A DNA stretch of 64,000 bases from JBDTME01 sp964583795 (GCA_964583795.1 CAZOWX010000001.1:58277-122276), one strand, 5' to 3'. Shown: positions 50,564 to 58,972, counted from the first letter of the stretch. Numbers and translations: made by a program. The notes: generated by a model from the sequence alone, not told the origin.

Positions 50564-51285
50564 AAATACCAACCACCAATCGGGTGGCTTTTTATCCTTT
50601 CCTGCGCTGGTTTTTGGTATTTGTGATTTGCAGCCTTGAACTATTGCTCACGTTGCATTTTAACCTGTTCACCATGCAAAACATTCAGTGCACCAGTGAC
50701 ACTGGCAACTGTAGTGAACCAATTGTAGCCGAGCTCCACCACTTACAGGGAAACTTGTTCTTCTCACCAAGCCTTTGGCAGACTGTCACTAAAATTATTC
50801 AAAGTGATCCGTTTGTTTCCGAAATCGCTGTAACCAGAAAATTCCCACACACTGTCTTGTTTCACATCAAAGCGAAACAGCCGTTGTATGCTATCGATTG
50901 TTCCTCTAAACAACTATTGGTTACTCAAAACGGCTCTCTCGAAGAAAACACACAGGAAATTCATCTTGATATCCCCATCATCAACGCACAAGAGAGCGTT
51001 TGCACAGCCGTACAACAAGCAGGGCACGCAAATCTACAAGATCTCAAAACACTTACGGCGTTTTCCAATCAACTCAAAGAACAAGAGACTCAACTAAACG
51101 TTCAATGGTTGGATCTTTCTCTAGTAGCAGTACGAACCTCCCAACAACAGCAGATTCTTCTGCCATTTGATCAACTCGAACACTCATTTTTAATGTACCA
51201 TTATCTTGTCGATCAGCATCAACTTCCGGAAAATTGGAAAGAGCTTGATTTACGTTTTCAAAAAGCAATTGTGAAAACTCAATAG
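50560..51285 (+). CDS. ftsQ: FtsQ-like cell division protein
   Basis: A 241-residue bitopic protein in the ftsQ position between murG and ftsA. A transmembrane helix (about 14-35) is followed by a POTRA-like region (about 55-110, with LQGNLFFSPSLWQTVTKIIQSDPFVSEIAVTRKFPHTVLFHI read in parts) and a beta domain ending KELDLRFQKAIVK, typical of FtsQ/DivIB. Two Cys residues just after the helix (CTSDTGNC) could form a disulfide. FtsQ links FtsL/FtsB to later division proteins. It is co-translated with murG. Confidence 0.85.
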   Translation: MKIPTTNRVAFYPFLRWFLVFVICSLELLLTLHFNLFTMQNIQCTSDTGNCSEPIVAELHHLQGNLFFSPSLWQTVTKIIQSDPFVSEIAVTRKFPHTVLFHIKAKQPLYAIDCSSKQLLVTQNGSLEENTQEIHLDIPIINAQESVCTAVQQAGHANLQDLKTLTAFSNQLKEQETQLNVQWLDLSLVAVRTSQQQQILLPFDQLEHSFLMYHYLVDQHQLPENWKELDLRFQKAIVKTQ

Positions 51286-51298
51286 AGTGTGTCATAAT
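51269..51298 (+). promoter_or_regulatory. Candidate promoter of ftsA
   Basis: TTGTGA (51269-51274), 18-nt spacer, CATAAT (51293-51298). The leader to ATG 51324 would be about 19 nt. Confidence 0.45.
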
Positions 51299-51323
51299 GT
51301 GAGCAAACATCAAGTTAAACATC

Positions 51324-52625
51324 ATGAGTAAGCAACACATTGTTTCTGTTATTGACATTGGGACCGATAAAGTCGTCACATTAGTGGCTGATGTACAAGA
51401 TGGTCCCCAACAAATCCGCGTCATGGGTGTATCCTCTGTTCGTGCGAAAGGTATACGCAAAAGTCAAATTGTTGATCTCAACAGTGCTGCTGAGGCAATT
51501 ACTGAAAGCGTGGATGCAGCTGAACGCATGGCTGGGCTCAACATTCACCATGCCTATGTCAGCATCGGTGGTCAACACATTCAATCACTCAACTCAAAAG
51601 GAGTCGTGGCAGTTGCACAACCTTCCCAGGAAATAACTCCAGAGGACGTACTGCGCGTCATTGACGCTGCCAAGGCTGTCTCACTACCAAGTGGTAAGGA
51701 AATTATTCACGTTATTCCGAAGAACTATAAAGTTGATTCTCAAGACGGGATTAAAGATCCGATCGGAATGAGCGGCATTCGTTTGGAAACGGAAGCACAT
51801 ATTATTACCGCTTCGACTACCGCCCTAAAAAACATTGAAAAATGTATGAACGAGCTTGGGATCGCCGTAACCGAGTTTGTTTTTTCAGGATTAGCTGCTT
51901 CAGAAGTAGTGGTGACAGAAACTGAGCGTGAGCTGGGCGTTGTAGTCGTTGACATTGGTGCTGGAACAACATCGATGTGTGTGTTTGCAGAAGGGTCTCT
52001 CGAATTTTCAGGAGTACTTCCCATTGGAGCTCGGCACATTACTCAAGATATTGCGCTGGGTTGTCGTATTAGTCTAGAGTCTGCAGAAAAAGTAAAAGTG
52101 GCTCTTGGTACCATCCCACAATCCCAAACTGCTCTTCCTGGCGAAACAAAAGATGATGCCCGTAAACGAAAAAAATTAGAGGATCTCATTGATGCCCAAT
52201 CAATTGGGATTACTGAACCGATCGAATCACTCTCAAGAAAAACACTGCTTGATGGAATCATGGCTCCAAGAATGAAAGAGATGTTTGACCTTATTGGAGC
52301 TGAAATTGATAAACATCAACTGTTTCCAAAAATTCCAGCTGGAGTTGTGCTTGCTGGTGGTGGTGCTGAAACCGTCGACATTGTCGAAGTGTGTAAGCTC
52401 ACGCTCCAGTTACCAACGCGTGTTGGTACTCCAGTTGGTTTTATGGGACTGGTTGATGAGGTAGAAAAACCTGCCTTTGCCGCCAGTTTGGGATTACTGC
52501 GATACGCCGCGAGTAAAGCGATGTATCAACCGCCTCCAAAACAGGGTATGGCATTTCCACAATTTGGAGCGTTATCTCAACTACCACAAAAGTTGGTCGA
52601 GTTAGTTAAATCATTATTACCGTAA
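51324..52625 (+). CDS. ftsA: Cell division protein FtsA
   Basis: Actin-like protein that anchors FtsZ to the membrane. Of 433 residues, the start VSVIDIGTDKVVTLVAD is the phosphate-1 motif; the 1C/SHS2 domain follows (HHAYVSIGGQHIQSLNSKG); VVVDIGAGTTSMCVF is phosphate 2; and VVLAGGGAETVDIVEV is the adenosine motif. The C terminus (LPQKLVELVKSLLP) forms an amphipathic helix, the usual membrane-targeting sequence. Most CPR genomes are expected to have FtsZ; FtsA presence here supports a normal Z-ring anchor. It is followed 210 nt later by ftsZ. Confidence 0.96.
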   Translation: MSKQHIVSVIDIGTDKVVTLVADVQDGPQQIRVMGVSSVRAKGIRKSQIVDLNSAAEAITESVDAAERMAGLNIHHAYVSIGGQHIQSLNSKGVVAVAQPSQEITPEDVLRVIDAAKAVSLPSGKEIIHVIPKNYKVDSQDGIKDPIGMSGIRLETEAHIITASTTALKNIEKCMNELGIAVTEFVFSGLAASEVVVTETERELGVVVVDIGAGTTSMCVFAEGSLEFSGVLPIGARHITQDIALGCRISLESAEKVKVALGTIPQSQTALPGETKDDARKRKKLEDLIDAQSIGITEPIESLSRKTLLDGIMAPRMKEMFDLIGAEIDKHQLFPKIPAGVVLAGGGAETVDIVEVCKLTLQLPTRVGTPVGFMGLVDEVEKPAFAASLGLLRYAASKAMYQPPPKQGMAFPQFGALSQLPQKLVELVKSLLP

Positions 52626-52748
52626 CTGTTGCTTTTTTTACTTTTTTTCTTTATCTGTAAAAATGGAAAGCCTCTATTTCAAAGTGATTGGGTTTGTGCT
52701 ACACTTTTTGTACTTTATTCGGTAGTATCGTGTCGAAAAAAACAAATC

Positions 52749-52791
52749 AAGTGTTGTACAACAGGCCTTGTTTAGTACAATGACAACACTT
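52749..52791. repeat. Inverted repeat in the ftsA-ftsZ intergenic region
   Basis: AAGTGTTGT (52749-52757) and ACAACACTT (52783-52791) are perfect complements; TTGTAC (52754-52759) and GTACAA (52775-52780) form an alternative nested pair. The 52626-52835 gap also has TGC-TACACT and TACAAT -10-like boxes. The element may be a leader hairpin or an operator that sets ftsZ levels. Confidence 0.6.
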
Positions 52792-52835
52792 TATGTGTGT
52801 ACACATACTAACTGAGCTGATACATTAATACCGCT

Positions 52836-54110
52836 ATGGCTTTCGTCAAACCCACAAATACCACATTTGCAAAAATCAAAGTAATCGGAGTCGGAGGAGG
52901 TGGTGGTAATGCCGTCAACTCCATGATCGAATCGAATAAGATTTCGGGAGTTGAATTTGTCTCGGTCAATACTGATGCTCAAGCACTGCTTACTTCCAAA
53001 GCTGACACCAAGATGCAAATTGGCTCAAACTTCACAAAAGGTTTGGGCAGTGGGGCTGATCCTGAAGTCGGTCGACAAGCCGCAGAAGAATCTCGGGAAA
53101 AAATTCAGGAAATTTTATTTGACACCGACATGGTATTTATAACAGCCGGAATGGGTGGGGGTACTGGAACAGGGGCATCACCAGTCATTGCACAGCTAGC
53201 AAAAGAAGCTGGAGCGCTTACCGTAGCTGTTGTCACTAAACCGTTTTTGTTTGAAGGCATCCGCCGCATGAACAGTGCGGAAGAGGGTATTGAGATGATT
53301 AAGGATCACGTTGATACATTGATTGTCATCCCAAATCAACGTTTAATGGATGTCGTTGATAAAAAGATGACGTTGCTTGACGCATTTCGCCTTGCAGACA
53401 ATGTGCTTGGACAAGGAGTGAAGGGTATCTCGGACTTAATCACTGTTCCAGGACTTATCAACGTTGATTTTGCTGACGTCAAAACAATTATGTCTGATTC
53501 TGGTTCAGCACTCATGGGAATCGGAACTGCTAGTGGTGAGAATCGTGCGGTCAATGCTGCCCGCATGGCAATCTCTTCTCCACTTTTGGAAGTTTCTATC
53601 GATGGAGCAAAAGGAGTGTTGTACAACATTATTGGTGGTTCTGACATGTCGATGAGTGAAGTGTCAGATGCTTCACAGATTATTGCTCAAGCTGCCGACC
53701 CCGATGCCAATATCATCTTTGGTGCGACTATTGATGAAAATCTCGGTTCCGAACTGCGTATTAGTGTGATTGCTACTGGATTTGAAGGTCGCTCGACATT
53801 TGGGAGTATGCGACGACCACAGTTTGGAGCGTATTCCAGGGCCTCTGAGAAAAAAATCAATGAAGAAAGAACTGAGCCCCGCATCGTTGCATCCCCAAAT
53901 ACGTATGTTCAACCCCAGATGAATCCCCAATCTCAAGCTCCGACGATGTCTTCATTTGGCTTTGCCTCTCCGTCAGCACCAGCACCGGTAATGACTCCTC
54001 AAGCATCCAGTGTTCAATCAACATCTTCAGCAGCAGATGATGTCACAGCAGGCGTTGAAAGTGAGTTTGAAGACGAGTTTGACATTCCTGCTTTTTTGAG
54101 ACAGAAGTAA
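52836..54110 (+). CDS. ftsZ: Cell division GTPase FtsZ
   Basis: Tubulin-like GTPase that forms the Z ring. The 424-residue protein has the N-terminal VIGVGGGGGNAVNSM, the tubulin signature GGGTGTG (108-114), NTDAQAL, the T7 loop region NVDFADVKTIM and a GAxPxxA-like turn. A disordered Pro/Ser/Gln-rich linker (about 335-410) leads to the conserved tail DIPAFLRQK, which binds FtsA and other partners. No Shine-Dalgarno is near the ATG; a TACATT sequence lies 9 nt before it. Confidence 0.97.
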   Translation: MAFVKPTNTTFAKIKVIGVGGGGGNAVNSMIESNKISGVEFVSVNTDAQALLTSKADTKMQIGSNFTKGLGSGADPEVGRQAAEESREKIQEILFDTDMVFITAGMGGGTGTGASPVIAQLAKEAGALTVAVVTKPFLFEGIRRMNSAEEGIEMIKDHVDTLIVIPNQRLMDVVDKKMTLLDAFRLADNVLGQGVKGISDLITVPGLINVDFADVKTIMSDSGSALMGIGTASGENRAVNAARMAISSPLLEVSIDGAKGVLYNIIGGSDMSMSEVSDASQIIAQAADPDANIIFGATIDENLGSELRISVIATGFEGRSTFGSMRRPQFGAYSRASEKKINEERTEPRIVASPNTYVQPQMNPQSQAPTMSSFGFASPSAPAPVMTPQASSVQSTSSAADDVTAGVESEFEDEFDIPAFLRQK

Positions 54111-54144
54111 GACGTTTCATTCAGTTTAATTCATAATGTCAATG

Positions 54145-54153
54145 TGTTATACT
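54145..54153 (+). promoter_or_regulatory. Extended -10 promoter of the ileS T-box leader
   Basis: TGT followed by TATACT (54148-54153); the start would be near 54160. No good -35, as usual for extended -10 promoters. Confidence 0.6.
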
Positions 54154-54271
54154 ATTTTTAGTTGAAAGAAGACCGATTGAACCTAGTGATCGCTAGGCAA
54201 GGTGCTTGAAGAACGTTTCACTCTGAAATTACTAGACCAAGCCGGGTAAGCCCGTGACAGCAGGAGATGAG

Positions 54272-54339
54272 AGGTTTCAGGTGTCAGAGCGTCAGGTTTC
54301 AGGATTTTCCTGACACCTAAAAGCTGAAACCTGACACCT
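54272..54339. repeat. Short-word direct and inverted repeats inside the ileS T-box linker
   Basis: AGGTTTCAGG occurs at 54272-54281 and, with one extra base, at 54293-54303; CCTGACACCT occurs at 54309-54318 and 54330-54339; CTGAAACCTG lies at 54324-54333. The two word types are complementary, so AGGTGTCAG (54279-54287) can pair with either CCTGACACCT copy, and CAGGTTTCAG with CTGAAACCTG, in alternative or pseudoknotted ways. Confidence 0.8.
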
Positions 54340-54376
54340 AAATCGAGGTGGTACCGTACCCTAAAAGACATTAGGG

Positions 54377-54425
54377 AGCCCTCTTAAGTTCATTCATGAC
54401 GGAATGGATTTGAGAGGGCTTTTTT
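54377..54425 (+). terminator. Regulated terminator of the ileS T-box
   Basis: AGCCCTC (54377-54383) pairs with GAGGGCT (54414-54420), with more pairing inside (AAGTTCATTC with GAATGGATTT), then five T. Its 5' arm overlaps the antiterminator pairing. Confidence 0.9.
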
Positions 54426-54468
54426 GTAGTTAAAGAAACCAATAACAAAGAAAAATAGTTACAATGGG

Positions 54469-54496
54469 TACCAAATACCAAATACCAAATACCAAA
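54469..54496. repeat. Four tandem copies of a 7-mer before ileS
   Basis: TACCAAA is repeated four times in a row and ends 7 nt before the ileS ATG, where a ribosome-binding site would be expected. No Shine-Dalgarno is visible. Confidence 0.85.
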
Positions 54497-54503
54497 AAAA
54501 ATT

Positions 54504-57368
54504 ATGCCCAAAATCACCAACTTTCGCCAAACACCCAACTTACCGCAATTAGAGGAGGAAGTTCTTGCATTCTGGCAAGAAACAAATGCTTTTCAACACT
54601 CAGTTGAGATGCGTGATGCGAGCAAGTCGTATGTCTTTTACGATGGACCTCCATTTGCTACCGGCTTACCCCACTACGGTCATCTCTTGGGTTCTACCAG
54701 TAAAGATGTGATTCCTCGCTACTGGACGATGAAAGGGTACAAGGTTGAGCGCGTCTGGGGTTGGGACTGTCACGGTTTACCGATCGAAAACATGATCGAG
54801 AAAAAACTCGATATAAAAGGTGGTAAAAAGGGCATCGAAGCACTTGGAATCGACAAATTCAATCAAGCGTGTCGCAATGAAGTCATGACCCTCGATAAAG
54901 AATGGGAAAAAATCATTGCACGATTGGGTCGGTGGGTTGATTTCAAACACAACTATAAAACCATGGACACTTCCTACATGGAATCAGTGTGGTGGGGATT
55001 TCAACAACTGTTTGAAAAAAAGCTCGTGTATGAAGGTCGAAAGGTCGTGTTGTACTGTTCACGTTGTTCTACACCACTCTCAAACTTTGAGATCGCCATG
55101 GATAATAGTTACGCCGATACTGAAGATAACTCAGTATACGTAAAATTCCAGTCAACAGAAAATAGTAACGAGTATTTTCTCGCTTGGACTACCACACCAT
55201 GGACTCTCCCCGGAAACGTCGCTTTGGCCGTTGATAATGAAGCGCAATATGTCAAAGTTGAGCATCTGACTGATGGTCAAACAGCAGAGTACTACTGGTT
55301 AGCTAAAAACTTGCTCCCACAGATCGCTAAATTTTTACTGACTGAAAAACCCACCATTGTTGCTACGGTAAAAGGGAGTGAACTGGTAGGGAAATCATAT
55401 CAGCCACTGTTCACCTACACCCCAACTGAAGGGAAGCGTGCCTACGAGATTTTGTCCGCTAAATTTGTTAGCCTCGATGATGGGACCGGTATCGTCCACA
55501 CTGCAGCCATTTATGGTGAAGATGACTACGCACTCGCGCAAGCCAATAATCTCCCATGCGTTCCGAGCTTAGATGAAGAAGGAAAGTTTCTCCCAGAGGT
55601 AACTTTGGTAGCCGGTCAGTTTTTCAAAAAAGCCGAACAGCCAATCATCGATGATTTGCATAAGCGTAACTTGCTGTTGCACGCTGACAAGATCACCCAC
55701 TCATATCCATTTTGTTATCGTTGCAACACTCCATTATTCTTTAATGCAGTTCCAGCATGGTTCATCGATGTTCAAAAACTCAAGTCGCAACTCAGCGAGC
55801 AAAACGAAAATATTCACTGGTTCCCAAAACATTTGAAATATGGTCGATTTGGCAAAGGGCTGCAAAATGCTCCTGACTGGAATATTTCTCGATCACGCTA
55901 CTGGGGAACTCCCATGCCGATTTGGGTTGCAGACGAACAGGCCGATCTTGAATCAAAACAGTATCGAGTCATTGGCTCCATCGAGGAGTTAAAACAGTGG
56001 GCTGTGGATCCCCCGCAAGTGCAAAACCTTTCTGATATTCATCGCGAATTTTTAGACGAGATTGAAATCTGGATCGATGATGCTAAAACCATCAAAGGCA
56101 AGCGCGTTCGTGAAGTGTTTGACTGCTGGGTTGAGTCTGGCTCTATGCCCTTTGCCTCTCGGCACTATCCATTTGAGCATAAAGCAGAGTTTGATGCCAA
56201 CTATCCCGCTCAATTCGTCAGCGAGTACATCGCCCAAACTCGGGCTTGGTTCTATACCATGCATGTCATGTCTGTGGGCATTTTTGGTAAAAACTCATTT
56301 GAAAACGTACTGACTACCGGCACAATTCTAGCTGAAGACGGCTCAAAGATGAGTAAGTCCAAGAAAAACTACCCTGACCCAATGCTAGTCATTAATGAAC
56401 ACGGAGTGGATAGCTTACGTTTATATTTGATGAGTTCACCGGTGATGAAATCTGAAAACGTTAACTTCTCACCAAAGGAAGTTGCTGATATTCGCAAAAA
56501 AGTCTTTTTGATTTGGTGGAATGTGTTTGCGTTCTATAAGCAATGCAATGCACCAACAAGCTTTGATCCAAAGAAAGCGCTGGCACCCTCTCACATCATG
56601 GATCAATGGCTGATGAGTCGAGTGCACTCAGTGATCAAGGCAGTAACAACTGCGATGGACGAGTACAACTTGGTCAAAGCATCACGGGAGCTCATGGACT
56701 TTGTCAACGAGCTGTCAACTTGGTACCTGCGTCGCAGCCGAGACCGACTCCGATCAGCTGCATCGGACAGCCAAGAACTCGGTGTGTTTGGTTTTGCCTT
56801 GTACACACTGGCACAACTTTTTGCACCACTGACTCCATTTTTTAGTGAAATTATGTATCACAACTTGGTTGATGAAACCAAAAGTATTCATCATACCGAT
56901 TGGCCAGTTGCCCAAACACAATGGATCAACACCACCCTTGAGAGTGAGATGAAATTAGCTCAAGAGCTGGCTGAAAAAACTCATGCTCTTCGTGCGCTAC
57001 AAAAACTCAAAGTTCGACAACCATTAGCAAAGCTGAGTGTTGCAAGTGCCAAGCCACAACTGAGTGAATTGGTGAGTGAAGTATTACTCGAAGAAGTAAA
57101 TATTAAATCGCTACAATGGCAGCCAAGCGAACAAGAAACAAATGTAGAACTAGATACGACTCTCACACCAGAATTAAAAGCGGAAGGGGAAGCCCGGGAG
57201 ATCATTCGTAGTATTCAACAGCAACGAAAAAAACTTGGTTTGACGCTCAATGACACCATTAGTGTCACTCTTCCTTCATGGCCAGAAGGTTGGACTGAAA
57301 GCATCAAGAGCACCACACACGCAACAGCGTTGCAAAAAGGTGAAAGTCTTGTGGTTGAAAAATATTAG
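54504..57368 (+). CDS. ileS: Isoleucyl-tRNA synthetase, eukaryote-like (IleS2) type
   Basis: Charges tRNA-Ile. The 954-residue class I enzyme has the HIGH motif as GLPHYGH in PPFATGLPHYGHLLG (about 51-65), VWGWDCHGLPIENMIEK, the CP1 editing domain (about 185-385) and KMSKSKKNYPDP (about 614-625). The HYGH form and the following GWDCHGLP context are typical of the type 2 family shared with eukaryotes and archaea, known for reduced mupirocin sensitivity; type 1 has HIGH/HLGH in a DGPPYANGNIH setting. The C-terminal helical domain is present but short. It is controlled by the T-box upstream and follows ftsZ. Confidence 0.95.
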   Translation: MPKITNFRQTPNLPQLEEEVLAFWQETNAFQHSVEMRDASKSYVFYDGPPFATGLPHYGHLLGSTSKDVIPRYWTMKGYKVERVWGWDCHGLPIENMIEKKLDIKGGKKGIEALGIDKFNQACRNEVMTLDKEWEKIIARLGRWVDFKHNYKTMDTSYMESVWWGFQQLFEKKLVYEGRKVVLYCSRCSTPLSNFEIAMDNSYADTEDNSVYVKFQSTENSNEYFLAWTTTPWTLPGNVALAVDNEAQYVKVEHLTDGQTAEYYWLAKNLLPQIAKFLLTEKPTIVATVKGSELVGKSYQPLFTYTPTEGKRAYEILSAKFVSLDDGTGIVHTAAIYGEDDYALAQANNLPCVPSLDEEGKFLPEVTLVAGQFFKKAEQPIIDDLHKRNLLLHADKITHSYPFCYRCNTPLFFNAVPAWFIDVQKLKSQLSEQNENIHWFPKHLKYGRFGKGLQNAPDWNISRSRYWGTPMPIWVADEQADLESKQYRVIGSIEELKQWAVDPPQVQNLSDIHREFLDEIEIWIDDAKTIKGKRVREVFDCWVESGSMPFASRHYPFEHKAEFDANYPAQFVSEYIAQTRAWFYTMHVMSVGIFGKNSFENVLTTGTILAEDGSKMSKSKKNYPDPMLVINEHGVDSLRLYLMSSPVMKSENVNFSPKEVADIRKKVFLIWWNVFAFYKQCNAPTSFDPKKALAPSHIMDQWLMSRVHSVIKAVTTAMDEYNLVKASRELMDFVNELSTWYLRRSRDRLRSAASDSQELGVFGFALYTLAQLFAPLTPFFSEIMYHNLVDETKSIHHTDWPVAQTQWINTTLESEMKLAQELAEKTHALRALQKLKVRQPLAKLSVASAKPQLSELVSEVLLEEVNIKSLQWQPSEQETNVELDTTLTPELKAEGEAREIIRSIQQQRKKLGLTLNDTISVTLPSWPEGWTESIKSTTHATALQKGESLVVEKY

Positions 57369-57392
57369 CCAGCCCACTTAGTCAAACAATCG

Positions 57393-57770
57393 TTATTCTT
57401 GTGAATCTGATTGAAGCAAAAATACTTCAATGTAAGCTTTATATAACGGCAATTGATCACTAAGAATTCTGCGCGCACCATCGATTGTTCCTGCTGCAGT
57501 TATCATTAATGAAATCCAAACGACAGTCCTCCCAGCTGGGAGTATATCCAAAAGCTCAAGCATTGACTGAACTACAGACGGTAAGTTTTCAGGCTCTAAT
57601 ATAATACTTGGGTACAAATATGTAGCAATAAGACAAAAAGCAAATTGCTTTTCTGGGGACAATCTTTGATATATCTGGGCAGAAACTTTTTCAATTAATT
57701 GTTGTGTTTGTTCAAGATGTGGTTTAATTTTTTGATAAATCTCCGCTAGCGAATCTGGGACTGTTACCAT
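57393..57770 (-). CDS. Hypothetical protein
   Basis: A 125-residue protein I do not recognise. The N-terminal half is a likely amphipathic helix pair (about 5-48), followed by two moderately hydrophobic segments (about 44-58 and 80-97) that could be membrane helices. It has no lipobox or known motif. TATAAT preceded by TGG lies 9 nt before its ATG, so it has its own promoter, which supports reality. It lies alone on the minus strand between ileS and the rodA-like gene. Confidence 0.6.
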   Translation of the reverse strand: MVTVPDSLAEIYQKIKPHLEQTQQLIEKVSAQIYQRLSPEKQFAFCLIATYLYPSIILEPENLPSVVQSMLELLDILPAGRTVVWISLMITAAGTIDGARRILSDQLPLYKAYIEVFLLQSDSQE

Positions 57771-57779
57771 AAGGCATCA

Positions 57780-57788
57780 ATTATACCA
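57780..57788 (-). promoter_or_regulatory. Extended -10 promoter of the minus-strand hypothetical gene
   Basis: On the minus strand TGG is followed by TATAAT (57785 to 57780), 9 nt before ATG 57770; the leader would be 2-3 nt. Confidence 0.55.
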
Positions 57789-57822
57789 TTCATCGTCTCA
57801 AATAAATTTAGAACGCTGACAA

Positions 57823-57831
57823 TGCTACAAT
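57823..57831 (+). promoter_or_regulatory. Extended -10 promoter of the rodA-like gene, leaderless spacing
   Basis: TGC followed by TACAAT (57826-57831), six bases, ATG 57838. It is divergent from the promoter at 57780. Confidence 0.65.
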
Positions 57832-57837
57832 TGGCTC

Positions 57838-58902
57838 ATGCGCCAGCTCATTACTTTACCCCTCTTGTATTTTTGTTTTGCGGTTATTAGCCTTGGCATC
57901 ATTGCCAGCATTGCACCACAGCTTGTCTTTACTCAGTTTATCTACTTTTTGCTGGGTGCCGGACTGTTTACACTCAGTAGCATCCTCCCTCTCTCATTTT
58001 GGCGCCGCTACCATTGGGTGTTTTATTTAGGTACGCTTGTTGCCTTAGTTGTCACCCTGATGCTCGGAGTGATACATAAAGGCGCAGCGCGCTGGATTCC
58101 TATTGGGCCGATCAATTTTCAACCGTCGCAGTCTGGTCAGCCGCTGACCATTCTGACCCTCAGCTTTTTTTTGAACTCATTTCATTTGAAGCGATTTCAA
58201 AACGTTTTGGTGTACGGGGTACTGATTCTCCTTCCTTGGATACTGACGTTTCTGGAACCAAATCTGAGTACCTCACTGATTTTTCTATTTTTTGCCGCGA
58301 TCATGGCCATTCACGCTGACATTCCTGTCCGATGGATTGTGGCTACAGTCATCGTAGCTTGTATTGTGTTTACTATCGGTTGGTTTACGGTCATCAAACC
58401 ATATCAAAAACAACGCGTTTTAACCTTTTTCTCTCCCGATCAAAATCAAGCCGAAAATTATAACGCTCGCCAATCACTCATCTCTGTTGGCTCTGGGGGA
58501 CTATGGGGGAGAGGACTGGGACACGGAGTTCAGTCACAGCTTCGGTTTTTACCTGAACGGCAAACAGATTTTATCTTTGCCTCAATCGCCGAAGAACTCG
58601 GATTATTTGGCTCGCTAACGGTGTTGTTTTTGTATGGGTTATTGTTCTTTTTTCTCTATAGCCAGCTATCAAAAGCGAGATCGGTATTTTTTCAGTCACT
58701 TTTTGTTGGCTTTTTAGCATTTTTTTGTATACAAGTCAGTGTCAATGTGGGAATGAATATCGGACTACTCCCAATCACAGGAATTACCTTACCATTCATA
58801 TCCTATGGGGGTAGCTCACTGCTGAGCTTTGCCTTGAGTTTTGGCATTTTAGAACGCGCCGTTATCGAAAATGAGCGCAAAAAAGCCCTGTACATACGAT
58901 AA
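57838..58902 (+). CDS. rodA: RodA/FtsW-like SEDS protein
   Basis: A 354-residue polytopic SEDS glycosyltransferase, distinct from the FtsW at 48201. It has GAARWIPIGPINFQPSQSGQPLTI, FLEPNLSTSLIFLF, the catalytic region ENYNARQSLISVGSGGLWGRGLGHGVQ, IFASIAEELGLFGS and LLPITGITLPFISYGGSSLLS. It probably polymerises glycan for elongation, as RodA. No mreB or class B PBP partner is nearby. It has a leaderless-type promoter and stands alone. Confidence 0.87.
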   Translation: MRQLITLPLLYFCFAVISLGIIASIAPQLVFTQFIYFLLGAGLFTLSSILPLSFWRRYHWVFYLGTLVALVVTLMLGVIHKGAARWIPIGPINFQPSQSGQPLTILTLSFFLNSFHLKRFQNVLVYGVLILLPWILTFLEPNLSTSLIFLFFAAIMAIHADIPVRWIVATVIVACIVFTIGWFTVIKPYQKQRVLTFFSPDQNQAENYNARQSLISVGSGGLWGRGLGHGVQSQLRFLPERQTDFIFASIAEELGLFGSLTVLFLYGLLFFFLYSQLSKARSVFFQSLFVGFLAFFCIQVSVNVGMNIGLLPITGITLPFISYGGSSLLSFALSFGILERAVIENERKKALYIR

Positions 58903-58936
58903 AACTTTTAAAGCTCGATTGCCCTACGCCTGCTCA

Positions 58937-58964
58937 TTGAAGACATCTTCAGATATGATATAAT
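58937..58964 (+). promoter_or_regulatory. Promoter of rplU, near-leaderless
   Basis: TTGAAG (58937-58942), 16-nt spacer, and TATAAT (58959-58964) with TGA just upstream as an extended -10. ATG 58973 is 8 nt away, so the leader would be 1-2 nt. Confidence 0.65.
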
Positions 58965-58972
58965 TTTCGTCT

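Larger units (their letters stand above)
54160..54425 (+). promoter_or_regulatory. T-box riboswitch (Ile) with very short Stem I
   Basis: Senses uncharged tRNA-Ile and controls ileS. Stem I is a 5-bp hairpin (54182-54186 with 54193-54197) with hexaloop TGATCG; ATC (54189-54191) is an Ile codon followed by a purine. Further hairpins TTTCA-CTC-TGAAA (about 54217-54229) and CGGG-TAAG-CCCG (54243-54254) could be Stems II and III. The T-box AGGTGGTACCG (54346-54356) has TGGT, matching the A discriminator of tRNA-Ile. GAGG can pair with CCCTC as antiterminator, and a terminator follows. A 68-nt repeat block is inserted in the linker. The 54111-54159 and 54426-54503 flanks hold only the promoter and a tandem repeat. 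Confidence 0.88.
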
